Source: Chamaecrista fasciculata
Lineage: Eukaryota; Streptophyta; Magnoliopsida; Fabales; Fabaceae
Length of the DNA: 64,000 bases
NCBI GenBank assembly: GCA_003254925.1
Contig: QANZ01038451.1
Coordinates: 107,885-171,884, forward strand
Direction of reading: 5' to 3'
Under the pieces are notes generated by a model, which worked only from the letters and a program-made list of their open reading frames with translations, did not search any database and had not been told where the DNA came from. The position numbers and the translations under genes are program-made. Shown one piece after another: positions 49,420-62,654 of this stretch (positions are counted from its first letter, which is position 1; the number at the start of each line of letters is the position of its first letter).

Positions 49420-51388
49420 GGATTGATCTCAAATTAATGAAGGTTAATTAAGTGTAGACAAAATCAAACCACTCACAAGGAAAATAATCAAAATAGTGAA
49501 TTAAAAAGAAGAGAAATTTTATAATAGATGTCATAAAATTCTAGTTATATCTATTATTTAGCTTAGTAATTAAAACGAGCAATTTAGTTAATGATTTACA
49601 TAATCTTATTGGGTTAATGAGGTTTTGGTGCCATTATGTTTTAGATCAATTGTTTTTTTTTTAATTTTTGAGTTCTAAACACACAATTTGATTTGATCTG
49701 ATTTGTTATTGATGGTTCTAATAATTGGACAGAAACCAGACTTATTAAAAACATTGAATACGTCATATTCAAATTTAAAATGAAAGAGATTGAATCAATT
49801 TCATTTATTTGATTGTGAAAAATAAATGTTTTATTTTTGAAATTTGATTTAATTTTATTTGGTGACAGCCTAAATGGATAGAGAAAATACTTGCAAAAAA
49901 TAATTCGTAATTGTGAACTCATCGTATCCGAACTTGAAATAATAAATAAATATGATCACATTTTAAAACCAAATTTGAAAAAAAATTAATATAAAATTTC
50001 TAAAGCATTTTAGGCCAAAATGAATTTAGAGATATACATCTAAAAATTAGAATCAAATTTGAGCATTGGACCTTTTTATTAACTATAATATATAATTTTG
50101 ATTTTAAACAATTATTTGATTGAATTTGTTACCAAATATCACATAGGGATTAAATTGTAATGAAATAAATGAATGTAGTATGCAGATTTAATTTAAGTAG
50201 GACCAATATCATTCGTGAATTGTTGTAAGACGGCGATGTAATTGTAAGCAAAATAACTTTTAATTCAGAAGAAAAGAAAAAGAAGTGAAGAGAAGAGCAC
50301 AGAATGAGAAAGACGACAAGATAGTACTGAACGAAGCCGGTAACATATGAGTGCAAAAACCGGATTTTCCGGTAAAGTTTGGATCTTTACACTTTCATTT
50401 TTCACTCATCCTCCTTATTCGCTCCTTGATTCTCTCTCTTTCGTCTCTTCGATAATTTTTGAGTTAACCCTGGTTTCTACACCAAACCCACACTCTCAAT
50501 ATTAAAGATTTTTATGCTGCAAACATCAAAGATCAAACCCACTCTCTCTTCAATCTTCATCAACGTTCCCAGTTATTTCTCATTTGTACAAAGACGCCCT
50601 TTTCCTCGCATTTTCCGGGAAACTTTCTCTGCTATTTTCTGGGGAAAAAAAGGTATGGGAGCTTCAAAGGAATGTGTCAGCTTTTTCTCAATGTGGGGCG
50701 ACTGAAAAAATAACAAAAATAATATTAATAGTGATAATGATAAGCGACACAGTTTGAACGCCCGTATTTTCTTTTCTTTTTCCTTTTGAGGTTGCAGAGT
50801 GCTCTCGTTTTCCACAATGCAGAATGGAATCTCAGAGTTTCGAGGCTCTCTCGGAAGCTCATTTTGATAGTTATCGGGAATATAGAATTTAACCCTTTAT
50901 CGGCTCCATTTTAAACCCTAACTTTGGTCAAAAGGTGAACCCATTTTACCACTGACTTCGATCACGTCTTGCTTGCAAAACCCTATTGGCTTCAATTTTT
51001 CTGGGGTTTGCGCTGTTTGGAAATTCTGGGCACGAGACTAATGGGGTCGGTTGTCTCATTGGCTCTTAAATTATCGTTTTTGAGTGGCTTTGAGCTGATT
51101 AAAGAAATTTGATCGATATCCCAAGGCTGCTTAGACGACAATTGGTGCATTGTGGGGTAAGAATCTAAGATCTGTCATTGCAAGTGTTAGCTAATATTTG
51201 GTATCCATTCTGGTTTCACTTGTTTTTAAACTCATTGAAGGTTCAACTAATAATTGAATGGGAGTTTCAGTGAATTTCACTGGCTGCTGATGGATATTAG
51301 AGTCCGAAGAACCCACTTGGTGGCGACTGGCTAGATTGGAAACTATTATAGGCGATTGATTGTTTGGGGAGTTCTGTTATCAAAATCA
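49420..51388 (+). other. Intergenic region, then promoter and leader of the glycosylase gene
   Basis: To about 50260 the sequence is AT-rich with no gene. From about 50400 it becomes pyrimidine-rich and likely forms the glycosylase promoter and 5' leader. Possible leader introns are suggested by splice-like borders (GTATGG near 50653 to TTGCAG near 50799, and GTAAGA near 51157 to TTTCAG near 51270), but these are unproven. Short upstream ORFs exist, including one from ATGGATATTAG that ends about 55 nt before the main start. Confidence 0.4.
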
Positions 51389-54355
51389 ATGTCTGGAGCT
51401 CCAAGATTAAGGTCTATGAATGTCGCTGATTCTGAAGCAACAAGGCCTGTGCTTGGACTAGCTGGAAACAAGACTGGATCATATAGTTCGAAGAAACCAA
51501 CTTCAAAGCCCCTAAGGAAAGCTGATAAATTGCAGGACTTGATTACATCATCAGACAGAGACAAGAAATCCCATCAATTTTCTACAATCACCTCCTCATC
51601 TCCTCAGTCTCATCCTGCTAGTGTTGCTTCATCAGTACTCCGCCGACATGAGCAGTTGTTGCATTGTAATTTGTCCCTGAATGCTTCATGTTCATCTGAT
51701 GCCTCCACAGATTCGTTTCATAGTCGAGCATCGACGGGAAGATTGATTCGGTTAAATAGCCTTGGTAGTAGAAGGAAGCCATGTCTATCAAAGTCAAGAA
51801 GTGTTGCTTCTGATGGTGTTTTAGAGTCTCCTCCTGATGGTTCACAGTCCAAGAAGAGGTGTGCCTGGGTCACTCCAAATACTGGTTGGTTTTTCTTCTT
51901 TAACTTTTGTTAACTTCATAAGACCTTCATTGCTGATTTTGGAATTGACATGAACCTTAATTACATGTTATAACAAGGATTTGATAAGTTCTAGTTTTGA
52001 TGATTGAGATGATAGATTAAGCTTATTGAATACGTTTGATTCATAACTGTAACATTTGACTTTCATTGTATGCTTATATGCTTTCTTATATATCTTATAT
52101 ATAGAAGCTACCAAATGAGCTTAAACTCTAATTTACTGATGCACGGTCTTCTCTGTAAGATATGAGTTCCGTCCATTTTATTTTTCTTCAAATGATTGCG
52201 TATGATAAGTAATGAGTAATGACCTTTTCCCATTGATTTTATTTGATGTTTTTAAAGAGAATATTGAGAATTATTACTTGTTGTAAAAAAAATTCTGGTG
52301 TTGATTGCTGTAGAGTGGAGTGTACCATGCCTAACCTTTCCTAGAAAAGCCTTCACCATACATTTTGAATTTGATTAGCACTTCTCTAAGTTTTGCTTCC
52401 TGACCAAGTTTTGCCTGTAATTATAGAATTGTGTTATGCTACTTTTCACGACGAAGAATGGGGAGTTCCAGTTCATGATGACAAGTATGTGATATACAAA
52501 TTTTTTTTTAAGAAAGAACATACCTTTTTTCATGAGATGTTTTGCTTGACTTCCATTACTTCCTGTAGGAAACTATTTGAACTTCTTGTACTTTCAAGTG
52601 CTCTAGCAGAACTCACTTGGCCAACCATTCTAAGCAAAAGGCATATTTTTAGGTATTGCTTCTGTAGAACTCCCTTATTACTCTTTCATTTCCTTTTGAA
52701 ATCTTGAAATTTAACTTAAATCTAAGATGGCTGCTATGAAAACCTTTGTCCTCATCTATAGCATCTTTCCTCTTGGATTAGTCTGCACTGTTTTTGTTGA
52801 TAAGATTATTTGCAGGGAAGTTTTTGCAGACTTTGATCCTGTAGCTATCTCAAAACTGAATGAGAGGAAAATGACGGCACCTGGAACCGTCGCAAGCTCC
52901 CTCCTTTCGGAACTTAAACTGCGTGCTATAATTGAAAATGCACGTCAAGTAACAAAGGTATATTATTGTTTTTCTTGACTTTTTTGCAATTTATGTAAAG
53001 AAATATGAACACATAAAATTATGTACATAATTTTATCTTAATTCCCAGATCCCTAGAAGCCAAGAGAACCATGGATCACATTCTTGTTGATATCCCATTA
53101 CTATCCCCTGACTGGCTATGTCTATGAGAAAATGCATTGATTTTACCATCAAAAATGATTAGGTGGCATTTCATACTTCTTCAACCCTCATACAAAAATT
53201 CTTAATAGAATGCAGAATCATGGGATACTTGCATGCAAATTCTAATTAGGATACACTAGTTGGGAAAGAAGTCAGCTGTTTTATGTCTCGTAGGTTTGGT
53301 GGCATTTTCTGTGATGCTGCAAATATTTTCTGCTTCAGGCTCCAGTATAAAATGGATCTTGTCATTTTCACTCCTATAAGTGTGATAGGTAGGATGTCTT
53401 AAATTTTCTGCACGGTCAATTGAATGACTTAAAATTGATGTTTAGTGATCATTTGATTTGGTAGGTTAGGTACTAAAGTTAATTGGATGGTGGTGGTCCT
53501 GATCCCTATTCAATTTGCAAGACCCATATGGCACAAACTATGATATATTTATATATTACTGTTCATCCTGAGCTTATAGTAATTTAACTTAAGCCAGAGT
53601 GATTAATAACCTAATTATTTGGATTCCTTAACCTGCCAGGTCGCTTAGCTGGTACATCCCAAGTCATCCGTCATACTTGATACTTTTCCAACCCTTAATC
53701 ACACTCTGTCTATATAAAAAAGAGATCCATAAACCAAAAGTTTTTAGGCATGTGAAGCGGGTCCGGGTCTGGGGACAGAGTTAATTAATATGCTTACTTG
53801 TTTATAAATGATTTGTTTAGTTTAAATTAGTACAAACCGGGTCTACTAAGAAGTCCTTCATCAGAATGCCCATTTGTACTGAACTGCCATAATTGCAGAT
53901 TGGCTTTGTGGCTATGATGATTATGATTGTAACTAACATTTTGCAGGTTTTGCTGATGCCAGGTGATAGATGAGTTTGGGTCATTTGAGAAGTATATCTG
54001 GAGTTTTGTTAACTACAAGCCTATAGTTAGCAGATTCAGATACCCAAGACAGGTTCCTGTGAAAACACCAAAAGCAGATGTAATTAGCAAAGACCTTGTG
54101 AGGAGGGGATTCCGCAGTGTGGGTCCCACCGTTGTGTACTCCTTTATGCAAGTTGCTGGTTTAACAAATGATCATCTTATCAGCTGCTTCAGATTCCAGG
54201 ATTGTATTATTGCAGCAGCAGAATCTGCAGAAGGGAAGGAAGATAATGGCATTAATGGAAACAGTAGTACTGAAACGAAAGAGAATGACAAGGTAGTGAT
54301 GAAATCTGATGATCTGTCCATTGCCATTGATGAATTGAGCTTCACTTCAGAATAA
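51389..54355 (+). CDS. DNA-3-methyladenine glycosylase I (TAG) family protein, 5 exons, 390 aa
   Basis: The family removes alkylated bases such as 3-methyladenine from DNA at the start of base excision repair. Exons: 51389-51884, 52427-52484, 52569-52652, 52816-52957 and 53963-54355; phases agree. Residues 1-150 are a serine-rich plant-specific extension with basic clusters. The TAG domain spans about 156-342: KRCAWVTPNTELCYATFHDEEWGVP follows the bacterial pattern in two steps (KRCAW, then FHDEEWG), and RRGFRSVGPTVVYSFMQ is near the end. Zinc ligands are conserved as C158, H173, H331 and C335. By alignment from memory with E. coli TAG, the base-pocket residues Tyr16 and Glu38 correspond to F172 and S194, whereas the pocket tryptophan is kept (ELTW). 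Plant members commonly differ here, so substrate range may differ. The last exon's acceptor (GCCAG at 53958-53962) follows a nearby upstream AG that would shift the frame. Likely nuclear. Confidence 0.92.
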
Positions 54356-54862
54356 TGGGTAGAAATGGACTTGGTTTTTATGCCTGCTAAGAATGTAGAT
54401 TGAGTAATTGGAGGTAGGGATTTGTGTATAAATTTCATGGAGTCCCTCCCTTAAACATGATGGATTCTTGAGAATTTTGTAGAATTGTAGATTTGTCTAA
54501 AGCACAAGTGAAGTAATTGTATCAAACTGGTTACGACAATGTTGTATGAGAAGGCTTCTGGAGGGGAGGGCCTTAATCAAATCGGTGTACAATTTTTTTG
54601 TACAGTTCAAGATATCACTTATTATAATTTTGGTTTAGTTGCACTAACGATCGTACAAAGTTAATTAAAGAAACCAGTTTAGTTGTAGTTAGAGCCAAGT
54701 TTATTTCTAATTTTAACCCAAGTAATACTATCTCCATAATCATTATTATTATTGGTAAACAAAAGGGGTAAATATCCCTATGATTATTTAATATATCTTT
54801 GATACTTTTTTTTTTTGGCCTGAATATATCTTTGATACTTAATTTAAGCTACATATATATTT
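54356..54862. other. Glycosylase 3' UTR and intergenic sequence
   Basis: The probable 3' UTR extends to about 54600. No further gene or element is supported before the family-A repeat. Confidence 0.5.
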
Positions 54863-55377
54863 GGTCAAAGGGTATTTTTTTGTCCTAAACGTAAGCTTGG
54901 TCCTCTATGTTTAAAAATATTCAAATTTATTCTAAATATTTCACAAAATGTTTCATTTTAGTTTCAAATTATTGAATATGATAATATTTCTCTCGTTTTA
55001 AGTTTGAATGTAACGAGTTCAAAGTTACATATTGTTCTTAAAGAGTACATTTTCTATCTAGTTGGGACCGTCAGTAAATGAGGTCAAATCAGTCATAAAA
55101 GTAGACTGCTTGTTTCACGGTCAAACAAGTGAAATTAATCATATTTGTCCCATTTCAAGTTTAAATACAACGAATTCATAACTACGAGTTACTCTTAAGT
55201 CTTAACAAGTCCTTTAAACTTGAAATAAGATATGAGAGAAATCTCATTAAATTCAATAGTTTGAGACGAAAATGAAACATTTTGCCAACATTTAAAACTA
55301 ATTTTAACATTTTGAAACTTAAAAGAACCAAAATTGACATTAAGGCATTCATTTAGGACTAAAATGATCCTTTGACC
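54863..55377. mobile_element. Family-A MITE copy (about 515 bp)
   Basis: The left end GGTCAAAGGGTATTTTTTTG and the right end, read inward as GGTCAAAGGATCATTTTAG, match the family-A termini, and the interior aligns with 12930-13464 throughout. The flanks no longer show a clear duplication, suggesting an older insertion. Confidence 0.65.
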
Positions 55378-57057
55378 TTTATACTTTAAAGAATGAGCTT
55401 AATTCAAAGATAGACCAAGCGATTCTGATAAAAAAATCAGATCAAACTAAATTGAAAATAACTATAGTGAAACTCAATATGACTGAAAGTAAAATCAAAC
55501 CTAAATTTATCGTCACTCATGGTGTCAACATCTCATTATAATTTACAACCAAACAAGGCACAGTCTGATGGTGTTGGACAGCCAGAGTGATAGATTTGTC
55601 CCACTCAGAAATCATAACAGATGATAATGATAAAACAATGGCCGTGTGTTCCCTTGTCCCCTGGAGTATTCTTTGTTTGGCTTCCAATTGTGGGGAATTA
55701 TAATTTGCTGATTTATATTATTGTTGTTCAAAACTTTAAATGATAACTCTCACAGATGGCAGCTTGCTCTTGATGCAGAAACTTAGCACACTATACGATG
55801 CTATAAAAGTGAAACCACTGAACAATTAACAAAATGATCTTACTATCTTAGATTTAAACCCTAACTCTATCACATTACAGATGATAATTTTGTTATCTCA
55901 ATTGTTGAATAGTCTATGAAACACAAAAGGGGCTAAGTGAAACCATTTTGCCAAATTCAATTCATATAAATTCATCAATTAATATTTCATCATCGGGCAA
56001 GCTGGTGAAACCAGGTCACCGGGCTAGATTGGTTCTCTCATTTTTTAAACAAAAATATAATCTTAATTTTTATCTTACTTTTATATATTTCTAAACTTTT
56101 AACTTATATATATTAATATAAAAAGTATTTATATGTTCATAAGACTAATTTTACACAAATAAAAATACTTAAATTTTGAAAAACAAAAATAAGTGTACCC
56201 CTAAATAGGATGAGCAAAAACACCCAGACCCATGATCTAGCCCGGTCCAAGAGAAAAACCCGACCAGGTGACAAAAAAAGTCATACGGTCGGACCAAGCC
56301 GGTGAGTAGCCCTAGTGATAAGTAAACATAAGTACTTGCTAAAGAAAGATTATTCCAAAACTTCAATGAGATTGGTCCACCGTATATATAAAGGAATATT
56401 CATTAAAAAAAATCTAATCCTAACAATTAAAAGTTATAATGTATATCATTATCCGTACCATTCATCAATTATCACTCTCAAATGAACCGTAAGAGTAAAC
56501 CTATACAAAAGCTCAAGAATTTTTGGAGGAAACTTCTATTGAATCAAATTATGAATAAATATATACTCAGTACCATTTTCAAGTAAAATACATGTATCTT
56601 ATTTATATGGAATCTGATCAGTCAGCAAGAACAAAGGTCAAAATAAAACTCATCTGATGTTTCCCCTTGTCTTTTATTGTATCTACCTCTTGCTAAATTC
56701 AAAAATAGAAAATTATCTTCCAAGGCATCAATCTACAATGTTCATGACCTTGATTCTAATATCATCATGATTATATAGCTCAAATAGGCACTCATCAGCA
56801 CACCAAAAAAGTTGTGCCTAAAACTATGCATTTTCAACTTACTGAAAGTTGCTGGAAGGATTAAAATCTTTAGTCACTATAAACTAGGAACACATAATCA
56901 AACAGCAGCTGAAAGTTAATGATACAGTCCAAATTTCCAACATGAAATCAAATATGGACTTCTACAAAGACACATGACAAGTTCTGAACGTAGAAGATTT
57001 TTGTAATTATGAAACAACTAATATAACGGTCACAACCAGATAAATAAACCATAGCAG
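55378..57057. other. Intergenic region with one foldback repeat, then PSMD9 3' flank
   Basis: Between about 55995 and 56313 two arms with ACCGGGCTAGAT cores face each other, forming an imperfect foldback of a kind common in plant genomes. The stretch nearest 57057 is the 3' UTR of the minus-strand PSMD9 gene. No other gene is supported. Confidence 0.45.
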
Positions 57058-60000
57058 CTACAAGATCCGAAAATGACACCTGCAAGCATTTAACAGAAAG
57101 AAAACTTCGCAATGAATACAAACATAAAAGTAATACTAATAACTTAACTAATTTAGGCTGGCAGTGAGAATGTTTCCTTAATGGTCTACTGGCTACGAAC
57201 AGAATTGGCTGAGAACATTCCAGAGTTTAGCTATTAAAGGCAATATCAGCCATAAAAACAACCAATAATTCAAAATGAGGTCCACAATATTTTCATATAC
57301 AAACATTTTGTTGCAGGATATACAGGATTCAATTCATAAAAGCAGGGAGTCAAGCAATTTGAGCAATGACAGCCTAGAATTGTGGATGGCCTCAGCAAGG
57401 TGATAAATGATTAGGAGAACGGATAGAATTTTAATGACAAAATGGTTCTAGAATTCTGTCCTGAAAAATATAACAATACGGAAAACACATGCACACTTAT
57501 GATATAATATAGATTAGAGGCTGACAATCAAGACCTCCCCTTCAATGGCTTGACGATTAATCTCTTTTGACGAAAAAAAATATATCAGTAAAAAGCAAGG
57601 AATAATAGTATAAGACAAAGCATAAAAATCATCTTAGAGCATAAAGGGAAAAGAACTGACTGGCGAAAGGTATAATCTGTCAAATTGGCCAAATAAGACA
57701 TTCACGCCAAGTTCACCAATCCCTATGATCATCCCAAGAACTTGACTCAAGGACATAAATTTTTAGAAATTATTTGCAAGGTCTCAATGTAAAAGAAATA
57801 GTCCATTGAGGATTTATTTGGACTCCGGTTCACCCACTTTTTTCCAAATCAAAATTAGGATAATGCAAAAACCATACTATAGTGCAGAGAGAAAAATATT
57901 AGGAATTGCAGACATACCCCAATAGACCTCTGCCTTGCCAAGTTCTAGGTGTAACAGTTAAGGTGATAACTGCACCTTGCCTCATAATCATAACAGGTAT
58001 TGCTTGACCCTGATTTGACTGAGCCTCAGAAGCAAGCCTTTGGAGCAAATTATTACCAGCTTCCACCTTGCCAAACTTAACAATTTGATCTCCAAGTTGT
58101 AAACCATCCTCTGCAGCTGGTGATGCATCTGCTATCTCATCAACCATTGCAAAGGGCATACTAACAAGAACATCGACATCCATGAAACTGGGAAACTGCT
58201 TCTTGGGAACATTTTGGGATGATGCAGATGCAACAGCATGAACAGATGATGAGGCCTGAGTACTAGACGCATCATTACCTTGTAAAAAGGTAATCAGTTA
58301 ACATAATGTAAATAAATGCTATTTATTATTTTATAGGGAGAGTATTTTAGGTCAGAACAGAGGTAGAAGAAAGAAGATAGATAAGATAAAGAGACGTCCA
58401 AAATTCAAAACAAAATATTCTTCCAAACACTGGGACTTTGCCATTTTAACTACAAAATGAATGTTTAAAATTTTTTCAGAGCAAAAGTTACTTAAAAAAA
58501 TAAGATCTATTTAAATAAAACAATGATGAAACAATCGTAGATCAAAACAAGGTTTCATGCTGATCAAGTCAACACACTAAGAAAGTGGTCGATACAACAT
58601 ATCTTTATCTAGGCATGTACGTTTCTTGAGCATCTTATTTACATAAATTAGATGCATGCCATTCGTATATGAGTAGATTACAAAATCATCATTCAAGATG
58701 CCTAGAGGAATATGATTCCTCCATAAATTAATGGAATCTCATTGCAAAAATATATTATCCCCAAGTAAATGCTAGCCCACTTTCATAAATTACCAATGGT
58801 GTCATTTCTTTGATAACCTTCGATTGTCATATTAAACATAAGAATCTTAAATACTAATGCATCTTATACCCTAATATCCTATACATGAGAACCTAAGATA
58901 TTTTGAAATAGATGATTAGAGTATTAAAGACCTCCTAATACAAACTTGCTCCGATGTAAACCAACCATTTCCCATATTCACTTCAATTGTAAAAGGAGGA
59001 GAGAGGGGGTAATGTTAAGGTGGGGAAATTCAACTTTCAATTTGAAGGGGTGAATGGTGGCTCAACAATTTTGAGTCCTAAGTTTTGATATAGTCACTAA
59101 GCAAGAATATGAGGAAGGGGAGGCACATCTGTAGGCAATAATGCATCATAAATAAGAGATGCGATGTTATCACGAAAAATCTCAAAATTTCAAATTCTCA
59201 AGTTATCATAATTCATAAGGAATGAGTACATAGGAAATCATATCACAGACATCATGTCGAAACAGAAAAATCATTGCTAGAAGTTGGTGGTAAGAGATGC
59301 AGCTGCACAAAATTTTCACAGCTTATTGCAACACAGTAGCATCTCATTGCCAAAATTACAACTGAAAATACAAAGCTTATCAAGATAACTAACGAACAGA
59401 AATTTAAGAATAAGATAATGAACTATTGCAGTTAATGGCATGTAAAAGAATAGGATCATCATAGAAATCTATTTGAAACATCATACATAAGCATTTCAGC
59501 AAATCAAGAGGAAGATATGGAATCTGGGAAAATAAGAGTTCTTTCAGCATAATCTGAAGAATTATGCCCATCCATAAAAAGGAGCCAGTTTCATTGCAGA
59601 TGTGAGAACTACAAATAACATATTCCCTTATAGGCAAAGATAAGCTATCTAAAGTGAATGTTACTACTTACTAGTACATAGCTGAGACAGAAAATATTAG
59701 CTTCAACAGAAATAAAATTGCAACTAACAAGAAATGAAGCAACATTCATTTCTTTTCCTGGTACCTGAGTTTTCGACGGACAATTCATTTCCAATTCTTG
59801 CTGCATGTAAAGTCTGTAAATTACGATCTATTTTCTCAGTTATCTCCTTGTGATCATTTCGCAGCTCTGCAAAGAAAACAATGAAAGGAGGTGGGAAATG
59901 GCAGCATGGAATTTTGATATCTATGCTACACTAGTCAGCTTACTATTTGCAGTTGCAAAAATAATCATTCCCTAATTTTGTTAGAGGCAACTCTGTAAAC

Positions 60001-60646
60001 GGAGGATATTTAGCAAGATTTGAAAATCATACAGACAAGACCCGTGGATAAAAACAGCAAACGGGTTGGAAACACGTAAGCAAACTAGCTAACATTAAGT
60101 AAATAAAAAAAAAAATATGAATCTCATTGCCAGAATCGATCAGACGATCACATTATCGTAATAGACAACTTTTACGCTAGAACAACTAAATATTGTGAGC
60201 AACATCCGGAGTAAACGTCACATGTAAACACCACTGTTCATCAAAATTCAAAACACATCCAAAAACATGCATCATACCAGCAAGACGGCGTCGTTCAGCT
60301 CGCACAGCTGGAATGTCAATATCTGTGCGAGGAAACCCCTGGAAAATGGAGCATCGACAATACTATATAAGTAGTATATTTCTCGGTGGATTATGCATAT
60401 ATAGAACTTTAACTATCAACAACTTTTAACACTGTATATACCAGAATTCCAATTTCCAATATTCATCGGATAAGCAAGTGGAAAACGCATAAGGAAAAAA
60501 AAAACCTCAGAATCGATGAGGTTGCCGGAAATTCCCGGACCACCGGGTTGACAGAGGCGGTCGATGATCGCGTTCATCTCAGCCTCCACCTTACTGCGGG
60601 CGTCCATAAGAGAGATGGCTTCTTCCTTCAGATTCGTCGCCACCAT
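57058..60646 (-). CDS. 26S proteasome assembly chaperone PSMD9/Nas2, 5 exons, 228 aa
   Basis: PSMD9 (yeast Nas2, mammalian p27) is an assembly chaperone for the base of the 26S proteasome regulatory particle, binding the C-terminus of the Rpt5 ATPase. Exons in coding order on the minus strand: 60646-60506, 60338-60278, 59866-59765, 58278-57918 and 57079-57058; all borders are GT-AG and in phase. Residues about 18-97 form the helical Nas2 N-domain (GFPRTDIDIPAVRAERRRLA is typical). A serine-rich linker follows at about 100-130. Residues about 140-215 form a PDZ domain (LVSMPFAMVDEI, then GLQLGDQIVKFG). The last exon is only 22 nt and adds CHFRIL, the conserved C-terminus; without it the protein would read through into intron. 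Length equals that of the Arabidopsis protein (about 227). No lesion seen. The annotation as a non-ATPase regulatory subunit is historical. Confidence 0.94.
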
Positions 60647-60736
60647 TTTTCCAACACAGTGAAGTCCACCGATTGTAAAATTTTTCGGTCACATTTCAGT
60701 ATTTCACAGACTCGCCGCAGGACAAATTTTTTATTA

Positions 60737-61206
60737 TTAACAATTTGATCCATGAAAGATTATCAAGTTAACAATTCAGTCCCTACAAGATTGAAATACA
60801 CAATTTTGGCCCATTTATTGGCCCATATATTCAGTTTTTCAAAATTTACAAACCAAACATATTTTCATATTTTTCAATTTCAAACTCATATTTTGACTTT
60901 GCAAACCAAACAAATTTTCTAAATCTTAGAATTTTGAAAATGAAAACTATTTCTAGAAAATAAAAACAGGAAATGAAAACAAAAAATGTTTTCATAAACC
61001 AAACACCCCCTTATTTTTCTGACTGAAATTGAAATATACAATTTAATTCTTAAAAAAAATCACAATGATATATTTTTAAATACTTTTTTATAGACTGAAG
61101 AGTATATAATTTGATTCTTTTAAGGACTATAAAATATATCATTTAGATCATTTTTATTTAATAAGTAAATTGTCAACTCAATAATTTTCAAAGATCAAAA
61201 TGTTAA
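60737..61206. mobile_element. Probable foldback MITE upstream of PSMD9
   Basis: The left arm starts TTAACAATTTGATCCATGAA, and the right arm, read inward, starts TTAACATTTTGATCTTTGAA; they match imperfectly for about 40 bp. The middle (about 60835-61012) is rich in GTTTTCA and AACCAAAC motifs, which may be a second nested element. It lies less than 100 bp upstream of the PSMD9 start codon, so it borders that promoter. Confidence 0.5.
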
Positions 61207-62654
61207 TTTATTTTTCTGTTTTGTCTTTTAAAAAAAAATAAAAACTAAAACTGGGTCTTCAAGTATAGAATGCATTTTATTTAGAAATAAATATTGACAT
61301 TTGCAATCTCATTTAATAAATAAATTAAAAAGTTTAGGGTTTAAAATGAAATGAAACATATGTAATAAAATAATTAATATAACCCTCATAAAAAAAATTA
61401 CTATAACATTTTTTAAAATTTTAAATGTCTTCTATAAATGAAATTAGCGACCAAAATGAAATTCACTCTATACTTTTGAGATCAATAGAAAATTTTAATA
61501 AAAAAAGTTACATAATAAAATAATTGATATAAGATTGTAAAATTTTTTAAATGTCTTCCATAAGAAAAGGATGAATATTAAGATTGATCCAAAAAATATG
61601 GGATAAATTTTAATTTAGTCATAAATGTTTCATTTATTTCATATTGGACTTAATTACATGCTTCATAGTTTGTCACTTTTTTATCTTAAATTAGTGAATG
61701 TAGTCATATCTCTCACATTTTAAGTTTTAATGTGACTAATTCAAGGCTACGGGTTGCTTTTGATATATGAAGCATGAACATTTCATTTTGATAGCGTGTC
61801 GTCATGTCAAACAAGTGTCCGTATCCGACACCCGTACGATATATATTCATAAGTTTCAGAATATAAAATCAATTTTCCGTGACTTTATCATGGAAAACAA
61901 TAGAAAAAATATCACATATGACATATATTATGAATAGATATTGTAAGTATCGATTTTTAATTATTTTTATATATAAATGTATGTTGTGTCGTGTTGTATA
62001 ATTTTAAGAATCTAGCGTGTTCGTGTCAGTGTCCATGCTTTCTAGCTTTTGATGAATCGTTTCATTATCTAGTTAGACCTTCGACAAACAAAATTAAATT
62101 GGATTGAAAAATGAACTGCTTGTTTCACGGTTAAATAAGTATAGTTGCTCATATCTTTTTTGTTTTAAGTCTAGATGCAATGAGATCAAAATTATGTATT
62201 ACTATTGATGAGTTTTTTCTTTATTAAGTTTGGACGGTTAATAAATAAGGTCAAATCACACCTCCAAAGAGAGTTAAGCAACTATTTTTGGAGCATGATT
62301 TGAACTCATTTGTTAACGATTTTAAACTGAGTTTAAAAAATAACTCTTCAAAAAATTAGGCACAATTTTAAACTTATCACATGCATACTTAAAATAAAAG
62401 AGATGAAAAATTTTTACCCATTTAAACGAGCAACTTACTTTTCAAATTTAATACTAGAAAAATATGGTTAGACAAAAAATATAGTTATATAAACATATCA
62501 AATCAATTTATAATCTACCCCCTAAATTGGAATAATTTGAGTATTTGGGTATAAAAATTTAATGTTAACTTGTAAGTTTGTTATTCTTTTCTAAGAAAAA
62601 GGGGTTGAAGAGTTGATAGAGTATTCAAATAGAAAAATGTAGTAGATTTTTTTT
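61207..62654. other. Intergenic region with a family-A copy split by a hAT-like MITE
   Basis: A diverged family-A copy spans about 61610-62255 and is interrupted by the MITE at 61765-62045. The remaining sequence is AT-rich with no gene support. Confidence 0.5.
61765..62045. mobile_element. hAT-like MITE (281 bp) with 8-bp target duplication
   Basis: Identical CTTTTGAT copies flank it (61757-61764 and 62046-62053), the 8-bp duplication typical of hAT elements. The ends ATATGAAGCATG and CATGCTTTCTAG are imperfectly inverted. Subterminal GTGTCCGTATCCGACAC and GTGTTCGTGTCAGTGTCC motifs are characteristic of a widespread plant repeat. It sits inside a family-A repeat. Confidence 0.7.

Noticed and set aside
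50514-50815. Small frames upstream of the glycosylase gene
   Set aside because: They lie in the pyrimidine-rich probable leader and show no conserved domain.
54863-55377. Target duplication for this family-A copy
   Set aside because: The flanking nine bases (TATATATTT and TTTATACTT) do not match well enough to claim one.
15285-60646. Ubiquitin-proteasome gene cluster (BTB adaptor, UBP23, PSMD9) as a functional unit
   Set aside because: The genes are far apart, on different strands and mixed with unrelated genes; shared theme is better explained by chance within a conserved ancestral order.
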